Source: CAZYFH01 sp965197395 (lineage in GTDB: Bacteria > Acidobacteriota > Vicinamibacteria > Vicinamibacterales > UBA8438). From it: a stretch of DNA of 64,000 bases. A program made the position numbers and the translations under genes. Each line of letters starts with the position of its first letter. The first letter of the stretch is position 1. The notes beneath the pieces were generated by a model, which saw nothing but the letters and a program-made list of their open reading frames with translations, did no database searches and had not been told where the DNA came from. Shown here piece after piece: positions 9,313 to 17,448 of this stretch. The stretch covers positions 1,178,001 through 1,242,000 of the forward strand of contig CBDANB010000007.1 in NCBI GenBank assembly GCA_965197395.1, written 5' to 3'.

Positions 9313-9698
9313 GAGTGGCCAGCCTCTCCGGAGGGATCCCCTTCACGGTGAGAAACACGGGCTACCCGCGTCTGCGGCAAAACTGCAGCCGATGGCAACC
9401 AGTGCCACCACGCCGACGCCAACACCAAGAAGAACCGCAGTCGCAACTTTTGTGACGGCTCACCCATGACCGCTGCTCCACGGGCCCAGCCGTGTTGATC
9501 CCGTTCATTGCGCCGATGACTCGGACGCCGATGAGGACATGCGCACGGGTCGGATGTCATCGTTTCGACAAAGGCGCTTGTAGTCTACTACCCCACCCTC
9601 TGCGAATCCGGCCCCGCTCCGACAACTGCAGCTGACAACTCGCCAACCGAAGTGATCCGGCGCAGTGGGCCGGGCGATTCAAAACACTCGGTCGCGAG

Positions 9699-10115
9699 TC
9701 AGTCGCTCAACAGACCGCGGGAAGGACATCGACCATCCTGCCGGCTGGTTTCAAGAACACTCAGATCAAGCTGGGCGCTATGTGCTCGGGGCTTCTGGCA
9801 GACAAGACCTGGTTGCCCGATAGGGACTTCCCATTCTGTGCCAAACATCCTATCGAAGGATGTTTGCGCCATTGCTGGCATGGGACGCCAGGGTGTATAG
9901 CGTGATGCCGTAGTAGGAGGATCCGTCGTCGAAGAAGCTGAAGGGTCGTCGTCGTCGCGCATAACAAGCCAGACTGTCACTCCAGCAGCAGCGGCCACAC
10001 CGGCTACCAGCGCACTGACCAAGTAGATGTGGCTTGCCCTGACGCGCTGTTGACCGAGGGCAACAAACGAGATCGTCAAGGCCAGGATAACCAAACATTG
10101 CCCGCGCGTTCATGT
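9699..10115 (-). pseudogene. Possible frameshifted small membrane protein
   Basis: Reading the minus strand from an ATG at 10115 gives MNARAMF; one base later the second frame continues as VILALTISFVALGQ, then a strong hydrophobic helix (LVSALVAGVAAAAGVTVW) and an acidic, threonine-rich tail (DDDDPSASSTTDPPTT). Joining the two frames needs removal of one G near 10094-10095. The combined product would be a normal-looking small membrane protein, so a single-base frameshift is plausible. The tail runs through the inverted repeat at 9842-9866. I recognise no family. Confidence 0.25.
9842..9866. repeat. Perfect 10-bp inverted repeat
   Basis: CAAACATCCT and AGGATGTTTG flank the 5-base loop ATCGA with no mismatch. 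The arms are AT-richer than the surroundings. It has no T-run, so it is not a classical intrinsic terminator; an operator or the scar of a small mobile element is possible. Confidence 0.6.
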
Positions 10116-10212
10116 GACGGTCGAGTCTCCTTCCATTGCCTCGCCGATCGGGGCGAGCGCCATGCACTATGTCCGGTCGACAGGGCTCGCGGCAAGGCAA
10201 CCACGAAACGTC
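10113..10212 (+). pseudogene. Remnant of an ECF sigma factor gene
   Basis: One frame reads CDGRVSFHCLADRGERHALC followed by PVDRARGKATTKR. This matches HGRTHFLAVAAIAMRQILVDRARGKATAKR-like sequence of the intact sigma factor at 6260-6847 (its HGR, F, LA, LVDRARGKAT and KR positions), with a 3-base insertion. DNA identity is also clear, for instance CGCGGCAAGGC in both. No flanking sigma-factor sequence remains, so about 100 bases of a relative survive. Confidence 0.6.
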
Positions 10213-10277
10213 CGGTCGCTTGTCGGATCTCTCACCCGAAATACCTGCGCGACGAAGCCATCCCCCGAGCCCCGCAA

Positions 10278-12467
10278 TCAGTTTGCGAGCGGATGAGGTC
10301 GGACCTGAAACTTCACGATGCCCGGCTTGGCGCCCTGACCGCCCTCGATGTGCCAGGTCACGGCCGCGCCGTATGTGGCCCACACGCCCCGCCCTTTCCA
10401 CCCGGCGCTGGCGTCGTCGATCCGGCCGTCGAGCCCGCGGCTGAAGAACCCCTGCGGATACGGCACTCGCATCACGATCCACTCGCCTGTATCCGGCATC
10501 AGCGCCAGTAACGAATCCGAGTTGGACCCGTTCGCGATCGGGACGTTCGCGCCCAGCCCGAGCGCGTTATGCTGGTCGACCCAGTTGTAGTAGTGGTAGT
10601 CGGCACGCATCGGCGGGTCGGTTCCGGGAATCACGGGGCCGGGGGTCGGATACAGCGTCCAGCCGTCGACGCAGTGGCGTCCATCGAGCACCTCGGGTCC
10701 GCGCGTCACCGCGCACTTCGAGCGATCGAACGACGCAAAGTCGCTGCTGCCTGACAGCGCCGTCCAGATCACGCCGTATCGATCGATGTCGAGCCCGCGT
10801 GGGCCGAACCCGGTCCGCGCCTTCGGCACGGTCGAGTCGAGCACCGACGGCACCTCGTACACCTCGCTGATGCAGGTTTCTGGAGGATCGTCGCCGATGT
10901 CCATATAGGTCAGCCGGCCGGGAAATCGATTGGAGACGATCCAGACGGCCGTTTCGTTCAGTGGATCAGGGACGACGCCGTAGCTCCCGACCACGAGACG
11001 CGTGTCCCTGCCGGGGTCGAAGCCCCCGTCATCGATGGCCCCGCGCCGATTTGGCTCATTCCACGGCTTCGTGATCCGACCGTCGCCGTTGGTATCGACC
11101 ACGGTCGGGCACCAGCCCTGCGAGAACTGTTCGTCGCCGGTCTCGTCGTAGACCGCGGTCTTGAGCCAGCCGATCACCGACCCGCCACCGCTGAAGAACA
11201 ACGTGTGATCGTCGTCCTCGGCGAACTGCAAGTGGTGGGTGCCGAAACAGGTGTCGATCATGACGAAGCGCTCAGTCGGCGGATCGTAATAGACGGCGCC
11301 GCGATAGCCGCGTTCGATCGGGTAGTACTGGGCAAACCGGTTGTCGGAACCCTCCGTGCACCACTCGGGGTTGGCGCGTGGTCGAATCGCCGATGTCAGC
11401 CAGACACGCCCCTTGTGGTCCATCATCGGATTGTGCGGGTTGGCCGGGTCGTTCCAGATCAACGTGTCACCGTGGAAGCGCGAGGGCACCGGCATCGACC
11501 GGGCGATCATCCCTGGGACAGTCGATGGATCCACCCGCATCGGCACCTTCAGGTTGGTCGCCTGGTGCGTCACGGGGTCGAGAATGGCCAGCTCGTCGTT
11601 CGAGATGTTGACGCCGTAGATCGGTCCATTGGCGTTGACGGTCGGATCCCGCTTGTCGCTCGCGATCTCGTCGTGGATGTAGTCGATGGCAGTGCCCCAC
11701 TCCCACATCGACACGACGACGTTGCGCTCCACGCCTTGCGGGCGTGGTGGTTTCGGCGGGAGCGCCCCCGCGGCGATCCGATCGCTCCAGTCGGCGAACA
11801 TCTGCAGCCCCCGCTGGCGACCGAACCGGCTCATCACGTTGGTCATCTGCGAGCCACGCTGCCCCATCTGCACCCGGTGGTCCCAAGCCGCCAACGTCGA
11901 GTCGAACTGATCGATGTTGTCGATCTCCCTGACGATACGGGTGCCGAGCTGGTGGCAGAGCATGCACCCCTGTTTTTGCACGTCGACCCACTGACCCTGG
12001 TGGGCGAGGGTCGCGGCGATGCCGTTCCCGTCCGGCCCCGTCCCCGGAAACTCGGTGGCGGAAGGCGGCTCGATCAGCGAGTACCAATAGTTCGCCGGGT
12101 ACACCTTCGCGGCTTCGGCGTCGCTGGCCGCAACCACGGCGTCGAGAGTGAGCACCTCTCCGGGGGAGGCGTCGACCGCCGCGGAATCCGCCAAACCGTA
12201 CCCGCGCACCCAGACCCGGTACGTGGCCGCGGGGAGCTCTGGAATCAGGAAGCGACCGTCGTCTCCGGTGACGACGCTCTTAATGAAGCGGGTTGCGAGG
12301 TCATCGGTTTCCGCGATCACCCAGACGCCCGCCTCAGCGCCGTTGCTGCTCGTCACCACACCGCTGATGTCACCGCCTTCAGCAGCGCGACCCGGGAGAG
12401 TCATCCACGCGACGGCTCCAGCGAGCACCGTCGCCATCGCCAGTACAACCGCGCTCCGCCTCTTCAT
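10278..12467 (-). CDS. Secreted protein with carboxypeptidase-regulatory domain, one haem-c site and a propeller-like region
   Basis: 729 residues. A signal peptide (VVLAMATVLAGAVAWM) is followed by a carboxypeptidase-regulatory-like beta sandwich at about 33-110 (ISGVVTSSNGAEAGVWVIAE, PELPAATYRVWVRGYG). A single haem-attachment motif, CMLCHQ, sits near residue 167. The remaining ~470 residues have repeated sheet-like blocks with SGGGSVIGW, GFGPRGLDIDRYGVIW and NGSNSDSLLALMP, suggesting a beta-propeller as in streptogramin-lyase-like proteins. It is exported and probably binds haem in the periplasm; the substrate is unknown. A GGGG ribosome site precedes the ATG. It lies among other secreted redox-like genes (12510-14998). 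Confidence 0.75.
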   Translation of the reverse strand: MKRRSAVVLAMATVLAGAVAWMTLPGRAAEGGDISGVVTSSNGAEAGVWVIAETDDLATRFIKSVVTGDDGRFLIPELPAATYRVWVRGYGLADSAAVDASPGEVLTLDAVVAASDAEAAKVYPANYWYSLIEPPSATEFPGTGPDGNGIAATLAHQGQWVDVQKQGCMLCHQLGTRIVREIDNIDQFDSTLAAWDHRVQMGQRGSQMTNVMSRFGRQRGLQMFADWSDRIAAGALPPKPPRPQGVERNVVVSMWEWGTAIDYIHDEIASDKRDPTVNANGPIYGVNISNDELAILDPVTHQATNLKVPMRVDPSTVPGMIARSMPVPSRFHGDTLIWNDPANPHNPMMDHKGRVWLTSAIRPRANPEWCTEGSDNRFAQYYPIERGYRGAVYYDPPTERFVMIDTCFGTHHLQFAEDDDHTLFFSGGGSVIGWLKTAVYDETGDEQFSQGWCPTVVDTNGDGRITKPWNEPNRRGAIDDGGFDPGRDTRLVVGSYGVVPDPLNETAVWIVSNRFPGRLTYMDIGDDPPETCISEVYEVPSVLDSTVPKARTGFGPRGLDIDRYGVIWTALSGSSDFASFDRSKCAVTRGPEVLDGRHCVDGWTLYPTPGPVIPGTDPPMRADYHYYNWVDQHNALGLGANVPIANGSNSDSLLALMPDTGEWIVMRVPYPQGFFSRGLDGRIDDASAGWKGRGVWATYGAAVTWHIEGGQGAKPGIVKFQVRPHPLAN

Positions 12468-12509
12468 GATGCTGCCCCCTTCGTGTCGTGTTGGCGCGCC
12501 GGGTGCTCG

Positions 12510-13133
12510 CTAGCGAGCCGACGTCAACCTGATCGACCCGCTCCTGCTGGTGAGTTCCACGGCGGGGCCGCCTCCCGCGATCGAGCCGACGACTCGCCCT
12601 TTGCTGGCTTCCCCTTGCACCTCGAGCTTGTCGGTACGCACCGAGCCTGAGCCAGACACAGCCTCGATGCTGAACGCTGCATCCGCCACGAACTCGGCCT
12701 CAATGGCGCTGGAGCCCGTGGTGACTCGCCACGGCCGGCTCGGTCTGCCGGAGATGCGCACGCGGCCGCTCCGTGTCGTGGCGGCGAACCCGCCGTGCAG
12801 CCCGTCGACGGTGATGGCGCTCGATCCGGTCTCGACGTCGGCATCACCCTCGTCGTCAAACGAAGCGGTCACCTGACCGCTCCCGGTCCGGACATACAGA
12901 CCCGCGCCCAGGCGCGTCGCGTTGATCCTGCTGCTCGACGTCGTGACGACGAGCTCGGCGGCCGTTCCGGCGCGCACGGTGATCTTGCCCCGATCGGTCC
13001 GGACGTCCAGCCGGGTCATCGCCGTCGCCGGGAAGGACCGCTCGAACGTGAACGATTGCGCGGCCGCCGTGGAGCCGCCGGCGAGAAACCCGGCAGCAAG
13101 CCATGCGAACGCCGCGACACGGGGCACGCTCAT
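12510..13133 (-). CDS. Secreted DUF4097-like protein
   Basis: 207 residues. An N-terminal signal peptide (AFAWLAAGFLAGGSTAAAQ) is followed by short repeating beta-strand units such as GKITVRAGTAAELVV, GLYVRTGSGQVTASF and GSGSVRTDKLEVQGEASKGR. This repeating right-handed-helix pattern is that of DUF4097/adhesin-like proteins, often linked to envelope regulation; no enzymatic role is known. There is no clear ribosome site; a TATAGT on the minus strand at 13148-13153 is only 15 bases from the start, so a leaderless or near-leaderless transcript is possible. Confidence 0.75.
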   Translation of the reverse strand: MSVPRVAAFAWLAAGFLAGGSTAAAQSFTFERSFPATAMTRLDVRTDRGKITVRAGTAAELVVTTSSSRINATRLGAGLYVRTGSGQVTASFDDEGDADVETGSSAITVDGLHGGFAATTRSGRVRISGRPSRPWRVTTGSSAIEAEFVADAAFSIEAVSGSGSVRTDKLEVQGEASKGRVVGSIAGGGPAVELTSRSGSIRLTSAR

Positions 13134-13215
13134 GAGGAGAGGGTTCGACTATACACCCGCCGTGCATACCGCACCTGCTGCCGCCCCCCACCGCATACAA
13201 TGCGGGACCGTGACC

Positions 13216-13812
13216 ATGCGCCCATCGGGACACCAATCCGCACGCCGCTTCGTCGCGGTCGCCTGTCTCGTCGCGGCGACGGTCTCCTGCTGGCGGGATG
13301 CGAACGCGCCCGCTTCCGACTTCCGACCCACCGCCACCGTCGAGGACATCATGCGACTCATGATCGATCCGGCGGCAGACTCCATCTGGGATGCGGTGGT
13401 CACGGACGTCACCACCGACGGCGTCGTGGAGACGCGACCCGAGACCGCCGAGGAGTGGGCAGCGCTCCGGCGACATGGCGTGACGCTGGTGGAGGCGTCG
13501 AACCTGCTGCTGATCGAGGGACGGGTGATTGCCGCCCCCGGTTCACGCTCGGACCTACCGGGGATCGACCTGCATCCCGACGCCATCGAGACCTTGGTCG
13601 AGGACGACCGCGACGGCTGGACGGCGCTCGCGCATGGGCTCCACGACGCCGGACTCTCGGTGCTCGATGCCGTGCGCGCACGTGACGTGGACGCGCTCCT
13701 CGTCTCGGGGACCAACCTCGACATGGCGTGCGAGAGCTGCCATTCGCGGTACTGGTACCCAGGCTACGGCGACCCGCGGCCCGACGCGTCCGCGCGCGAG
13801 CCGCCGGACTGA
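13216..13812 (+). CDS. Cytochrome c'-like lipoprotein
   Basis: 198 residues. The N-terminus is a lipoprotein signal (VAVACLVAATVSC, with the lipobox cysteine). The only haem motif, CESCH, lies about 25 residues from the C-terminus, the arrangement of the four-helix cytochrome c' fold, and the intervening sequence is largely helical. It is likely to be an envelope haem protein for electron transfer or small-ligand binding. TACAAT at 13196-13201 is 15 bases before the ATG, so the transcript may lack a leader. The gene is divergent from the DUF4097 gene. Confidence 0.75.
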   Translation: MRPSGHQSARRFVAVACLVAATVSCWRDANAPASDFRPTATVEDIMRLMIDPAADSIWDAVVTDVTTDGVVETRPETAEEWAALRRHGVTLVEASNLLLIEGRVIAAPGSRSDLPGIDLHPDAIETLVEDDRDGWTALAHGLHDAGLSVLDAVRARDVDALLVSGTNLDMACESCHSRYWYPGYGDPRPDASAREPPD

Positions 13813-13821
13813 GCTCTGAGG

Positions 13822-14211
13822 TTAGGGCCGAATCGGACTGCCGTCCGGCCGGGTGAGCTCTGCGCAGCACATGCCGAAGGTGCCGGGCGCACGGGACGGC
13901 TGACCGACGGCCTTGATCTGGTCGCCCGCCTTGATGGTCTCCGGTGTCCACCCGCGGCGGCTCATCGTGACCGAGGCGCCCATCTCGATCTCCCAGGCGA
14001 CGGTTTCGCCGTTCTCGCCCGGCGCGTCGACGTAAAGGAACGAATGGGGGTTTCGGAAGACGAAACGGGTCACGGTGCCCACCGCCTCCGCGCTCTTGCT
14101 GTTGTCGTAGAAGGGCCCGCTGGCGTGGTGGGCGTTCGCCGGTCCATCCATTATCACGATCGCCGCCGTCACGACGACGGCGGTGGCCGCGACCCACAGC
14201 ATCACTTTCAC
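13822..14211 (-). CDS. Secreted DUF6152 protein
   Basis: 129 residues. A hydrophobic leader (MLWVAATAVVVTAAIVIM) is followed by the hallmark AHHASGPFYDNSK, the FRNPHSFLYVDA block and a C-terminal MCCAELTRPDG; this is the pattern of DUF6152 proteins, small periplasmic beta-rich proteins of unknown role. The start is GTG at 14211 with an AGGAGG ribosome site 9 bases away. It is followed upstream on the same strand by 14249-14998 and the two form a likely pair. Confidence 0.75.
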   Translation of the reverse strand: MKVMLWVAATAVVVTAAIVIMDGPANAHHASGPFYDNSKSAEAVGTVTRFVFRNPHSFLYVDAPGENGETVAWEIEMGASVTMSRRGWTPETIKAGDQIKAVGQPSRAPGTFGMCCAELTRPDGSPIRP

Positions 14212-14248
14212 GACGTTATCCTCCTCACGCTCACGGCGTGCCCGCCGC

Positions 14249-14998
14249 TCATCGATACTTGGGAACCAGGAACTTCACCGGGCGACGCGCCGCTTCCGGA
14301 TCGCAGTCGTAGGCTTGCAGCTTGTAGCCGTCGGAGCCAGGCAGCCACTGGGTCGTATACGACGCCGGCTCCCGCAGGAACATCGGGTCCTCGACGGTGA
14401 CGGTCGCCTTTAACTCCTCGCCATCGCGCCAGTAGCGCTCGGTCACCTTCTTCAACTGGGACGACGGAATGCCGTTGTAGTCGTCGAACCCGGTGATATC
14501 GAACGTGTAGTGCGTGGTCACGACATGCAGCGCGCCACCGTCGTAGTGACCGACCGAGACACCCTGGACGCTGTAGTCCTGCGGCGTCGGCGTGCGTCCG
14601 TCGAGCCAGACGGTCCGCACCTGGTCATCCTTCTCATAGCGGAACATGACCCGGTCGGGCCACTGCACGACCTCCATCATGTAGGGGTCGTATTGCAGCG
14701 CCGGGGGTGTCGACGGCACGCAGTCATACTTCGGCGCCAGCGCCTCGTCGAAGGCCTGCTGATAGGCCAGCGCGCGTTCGTTTAGGACCGGAAAGTTGTC
14801 AGGCGTCCACGGCATGTTCGGCCCGTTGACCGGTCGCGCGCGTGGCCCACCGTCCCACACACCGGCCAGGTCGGGCTGTGCGTCGCCCGAGGCCGACTGC
14901 GCGGCAACCGGTGCCGTCGCGGTCATCGCGAGCACGGCACCGCCTGCGCCAAGACAGACCCAGCGCCACCACCGTGTTCGGCTTGTCGTGTCGTGCAT
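14249..14998 (-). CDS. Secreted protein of unknown function, partner of the DUF6152 gene
   Basis: 249 residues with a signal peptide (VCLGAGGAVLAMTATAPVAAQ). Stretches such as QPDLAGVWDGG, YDPYMMEVVQWPDRVMFRYE and VWLDGRTPTPQDYSVQGVSVG are familiar from secreted proteins that accompany DUF6152 genes, but no biochemical role is known to me. A GAGGGAG ribosome site precedes the ATG. It lies 37 bases from the DUF6152 gene and is probably cotranscribed with it. Confidence 0.7.
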   Translation of the reverse strand: MHDTTSRTRWWRWVCLGAGGAVLAMTATAPVAAQSASGDAQPDLAGVWDGGPRARPVNGPNMPWTPDNFPVLNERALAYQQAFDEALAPKYDCVPSTPPALQYDPYMMEVVQWPDRVMFRYEKDDQVRTVWLDGRTPTPQDYSVQGVSVGHYDGGALHVVTTHYTFDITGFDDYNGIPSSQLKKVTERYWRDGEELKATVTVEDPMFLREPASYTTQWLPGSDGYKLQAYDCDPEAARRPVKFLVPKYR

Positions 14999-15128
14999 GG
15001 CGTCTCCCTCGTGGCCCGATGACCCGCCGGGTGCGTTCCGGCACGCGCAGTTTTCGGGATTCTACACCGGTTGGCGGCCGCGCCGCGTGGTATCCTCCAC
15101 GGTCCCGCGGCCGGCGAATGCAGCCCTC

Positions 15129-15827
15129 ATGTCCGAACGACCCCATCAGGTCATCAGCCGGCCAGACAGCGGCGCCTCGCCGCTGTCCCGAGAGGCACGG
15201 ATTCGCCGGCGTTTCGACCGCCGGCTGCAACTGCTGCAGATACCGGACGACCTCACCGGCTGGTCCGTCCTCGACATCGGCGCGTGGCACGGCTTTTTCT
15301 CGTTCGAGTGCGAGCGGCGCGGAGCAGACCGCGTGCTGGCCGTCGACCGCTACGCCTGGGATCGGTTCGGGATGGAGGAGTTCCTGTCGGCGCGCGCGCG
15401 CCTCGGATCAGCCGTCGAGCACCGCCACGCCGACGTCCACGAGCTCGACCCAGACGACATCGGCCAGTTCGACCTCGTGTTGCTACTGGGCGTGTTCTAC
15501 CACCTTCGCAACCCGCTGGCCGCGCTCGAACGAATCGCCGGCGTCACCCGTCGACTGCTCATTTGCGAAACCCACGTGCTGCTCCCGTTCGTGCACGAGC
15601 GCTACCCGCTGGTGCCGTTCTTTCCCGGAGACGAACACGCCAAAGAAGGACCCTACGAGATGTGCGCAATGCCAACGCTGGCCGCGCTGACGCAGATGCT
15701 ACAATCCGTCGGATTCAGCGAGGTCGAGACCGTCTATACTCCGTCGTTTCGCTACTGGAAGAAGCTTCTCGCGCTCGTGACCAACCGCCCGGGATCGGGC
15801 CGGGGCATCGTGCACGCGCGCGTGTGA
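15129..15827 (+). CDS. SAM-dependent methyltransferase (DUF1698/CmoB-like)
   Basis: 232 residues. SAM-binding motif I is WSVLDIGAWHGFFSFECERR, followed by acidic VLAVDRYAWDR and the motif IV-like FDLVLLLGVFYHLRNPLAAL. The IGAWHGFFSFE and GVFYHLRNP blocks are those of the DUF1698 group to which tRNA methyltransferase-like CmoB belongs, but the protein is shorter than CmoB, so the substrate cannot be named. It is 16 bases upstream of the dehydrogenase gene at 15844. Confidence 0.8.
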   Translation: MSERPHQVISRPDSGASPLSREARIRRRFDRRLQLLQIPDDLTGWSVLDIGAWHGFFSFECERRGADRVLAVDRYAWDRFGMEEFLSARARLGSAVEHRHADVHELDPDDIGQFDLVLLLGVFYHLRNPLAALERIAGVTRRLLICETHVLLPFVHERYPLVPFFPGDEHAKEGPYEMCAMPTLAALTQMLQSVGFSEVETVYTPSFRYWKKLLALVTNRPGSGRGIVHARV

Positions 15828-15843
15828 TGAGGAGATCGACGTC

Positions 15844-16740
15844 ATGAGGATCGCCGTGCTCGGCATGGGAACAATGGGCGCACCGATGGCCACGAACCTG
15901 ATCAAGGCGGGGTGCGAGGTGACCGTCCACAATCGCACGCGCGCCCGAGAGGAACCGCTCGAGAAACTCGGTGCGGCGCGGGCGGAGCATCCGGCAGCGG
16001 CGGCGCAGCAGGCGGAGATCGTGCTCAGCTGCGTGTCGGACACGCCAGACGTGGAGCGCGTGCTGCTCGACCCCGACACGGGCGCGATCAACGGGCTGGC
16101 GGACGGCGGACTGATCATTGACTGCTCCTCGATCGCCCCGGAGGCGACACGGCGATTCGCCGACCAGTTCCGCGCCAGAGGCATCGGCTATGTTGACGCG
16201 CCGGTCTCGGGCGGTTCGGAAGGGGCCATCAACGGCACGTTGACCATCATGTGCGGCGGCACCGAGGACAACTTCGCCCGCGCCGACCCGGTCCTGCAGA
16301 TCATCGGCGCCAAGGTCACGCGGATTGGGCCCGTCGGGTGCGGTCAGATCGCCAAGGTCGCCAATCAGGTGGCGATTGCCGGCACCTTTCTGGCGCTGGC
16401 CGAGGCGCTGACCCTCGCCTATCGCGCCGGCGCGAACCCCGAGCGCGTCGTCGACGCGATTGGCGGCGGGGTGGCCGGGTCGTGGATCCTGAACAACCGG
16501 TCGGACAAGATGTTGAACGGCAGCTACCCGCTCGGCTTCCGAACGCGACTCCACCGAAAGGATCTCGCGATCGCACTCGATGCGGCACGGCAGTTCAAGG
16601 TGCCGGTGCCGATCGCCAGCCTCGTCGCCACGATCGAGGACTCCCTCATCGCCCAAGGCTTTGGCGACGAGGACATGTCCAACCTCGCGCGTTTCGTTCG
16701 CTCGGGCGCCGGCGTTCCCGACGGCCCGATGAAGGCGTAG
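15844..16740 (+). CDS. NAD(P)-dependent beta-hydroxyacid dehydrogenase (3-hydroxyisobutyrate dehydrogenase / tartronate semialdehyde reductase type)
   Basis: 298 residues. The Rossmann motif GMGTMGAPMATNLIKAG opens the protein; DAPVSGGSEGAINGTLTIM is the substrate-loop signature and GQIAKVANQ carries the catalytic lysine of this family. The family interconverts small beta-hydroxyacids and semialdehydes, for example in valine or glyoxylate metabolism; the exact substrate cannot be set from sequence. It is followed by the CoA-transferase subunit genes, which favours a branched-chain or ketone-acid pathway. Confidence 0.85.
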   Translation: MRIAVLGMGTMGAPMATNLIKAGCEVTVHNRTRAREEPLEKLGAARAEHPAAAAQQAEIVLSCVSDTPDVERVLLDPDTGAINGLADGGLIIDCSSIAPEATRRFADQFRARGIGYVDAPVSGGSEGAINGTLTIMCGGTEDNFARADPVLQIIGAKVTRIGPVGCGQIAKVANQVAIAGTFLALAEALTLAYRAGANPERVVDAIGGGVAGSWILNNRSDKMLNGSYPLGFRTRLHRKDLAIALDAARQFKVPVPIASLVATIEDSLIAQGFGDEDMSNLARFVRSGAGVPDGPMKA

Positions 16741-16746
16741 ACGCCC

Positions 16747-17448
16747 GTGGTCAACAAGATCTACGCCAGTTCGACGGCCGCGCTCGACGGGTTGCTGCGC
16801 GACGGCATGACGCTGATGGTCGGCGGCTTCGGCCTGTGCGGCGTGCCGCAGAACCTCGTGCGGGCGCTCCAGGAGTCCGGCGTCGGCAACCTCACCTGCA
16901 TCAGCAATAACGCCGGCGTCGACGGCGTGGGACTCGGTGTCTTGCTCGAAACGCGGCAGATCACGAAGATGGTCGCCAGCTACGTCGGGGAGAACCAGAT
17001 CTTCGAGCGCCAGTTCCTGGACGGCATCCTCGAAGTCGAGCTCAACCCACAGGGCACGCTGGCGGAGCGCATACGCGCCGGGGGAGCCGGGATCGCAGCG
17101 TTCTTCACGCCCACGGGGTATGGCACGCCGCTGGCCGACGGCAAGGACACCCGGGAGCTCGACGGCCGCGGACACGTGCTGGAGACGGCGCTTCACGCCG
17201 ACGTCGCGCTCGTCAAAGCGTGGAGAGCCGACCGAGAGGGCAACCTCGTCTATCGGATGACGGCGCGAAACTTCAATCCGCCGATGGCGGAAGCCGGGAC
17301 GGTGACCGTGGCCGAGGTCGAGGAGATCGTCGCGACGGGCGACCTCGACCCGCACACGATTCACACCCCCGGTGTCTATGTCGACCGCCTCGTCGTCGGC
17401 GAGGACCCGGAAAAGGTCATCGAGCGGCGCAAGACGCGCCCGGTCTAG
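16747..17448 (+). CDS. scoA: 3-oxoacid CoA-transferase subunit A
   Basis: 233 residues. GMTLMVGGFGLCGVPQNLV is the N-terminal signature of the alpha subunit of succinyl-CoA:3-oxoacid CoA-transferases, with AAFFTPTGYGT further on. It moves CoA from succinyl-CoA (or acetyl-CoA) onto a 3-oxoacid such as acetoacetate, together with subunit B at 18947. GTG start 6 bases after the previous stop. Its TAG stop (17446-17448) lies within CTAG, the target duplicated by the insertion sequence that now separates the two subunits. Confidence 0.92.
   Translation: MVNKIYASSTAALDGLLRDGMTLMVGGFGLCGVPQNLVRALQESGVGNLTCISNNAGVDGVGLGVLLETRQITKMVASYVGENQIFERQFLDGILEVELNPQGTLAERIRAGGAGIAAFFTPTGYGTPLADGKDTRELDGRGHVLETALHADVALVKAWRADREGNLVYRMTARNFNPPMAEAGTVTVAEVEEIVATGDLDPHTIHTPGVYVDRLVVGEDPEKVIERRKTRPV

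Larger units (their letters stand above)
9313..10277. other. 965-base region without an intact gene; decayed sequence
   Basis: No convincing intact reading frame spans this stretch, and its composition is less GC-rich than its neighbours. It holds three things described separately: a perfect 10-bp inverted repeat at 9842-9866, a possible frameshifted small membrane protein on the minus strand (about 9699-10115), and a remnant of an ECF sigma factor at 10113-10212. Together these suggest a graveyard of former genes between two secreted-protein genes. Confidence 0.6.

Noticed and set aside
15715..17364. A 549-codon minus-strand frame
   Set aside because: Lies opposite the dehydrogenase and scoA genes, which have clear family motifs; composition is that of a shadow frame.
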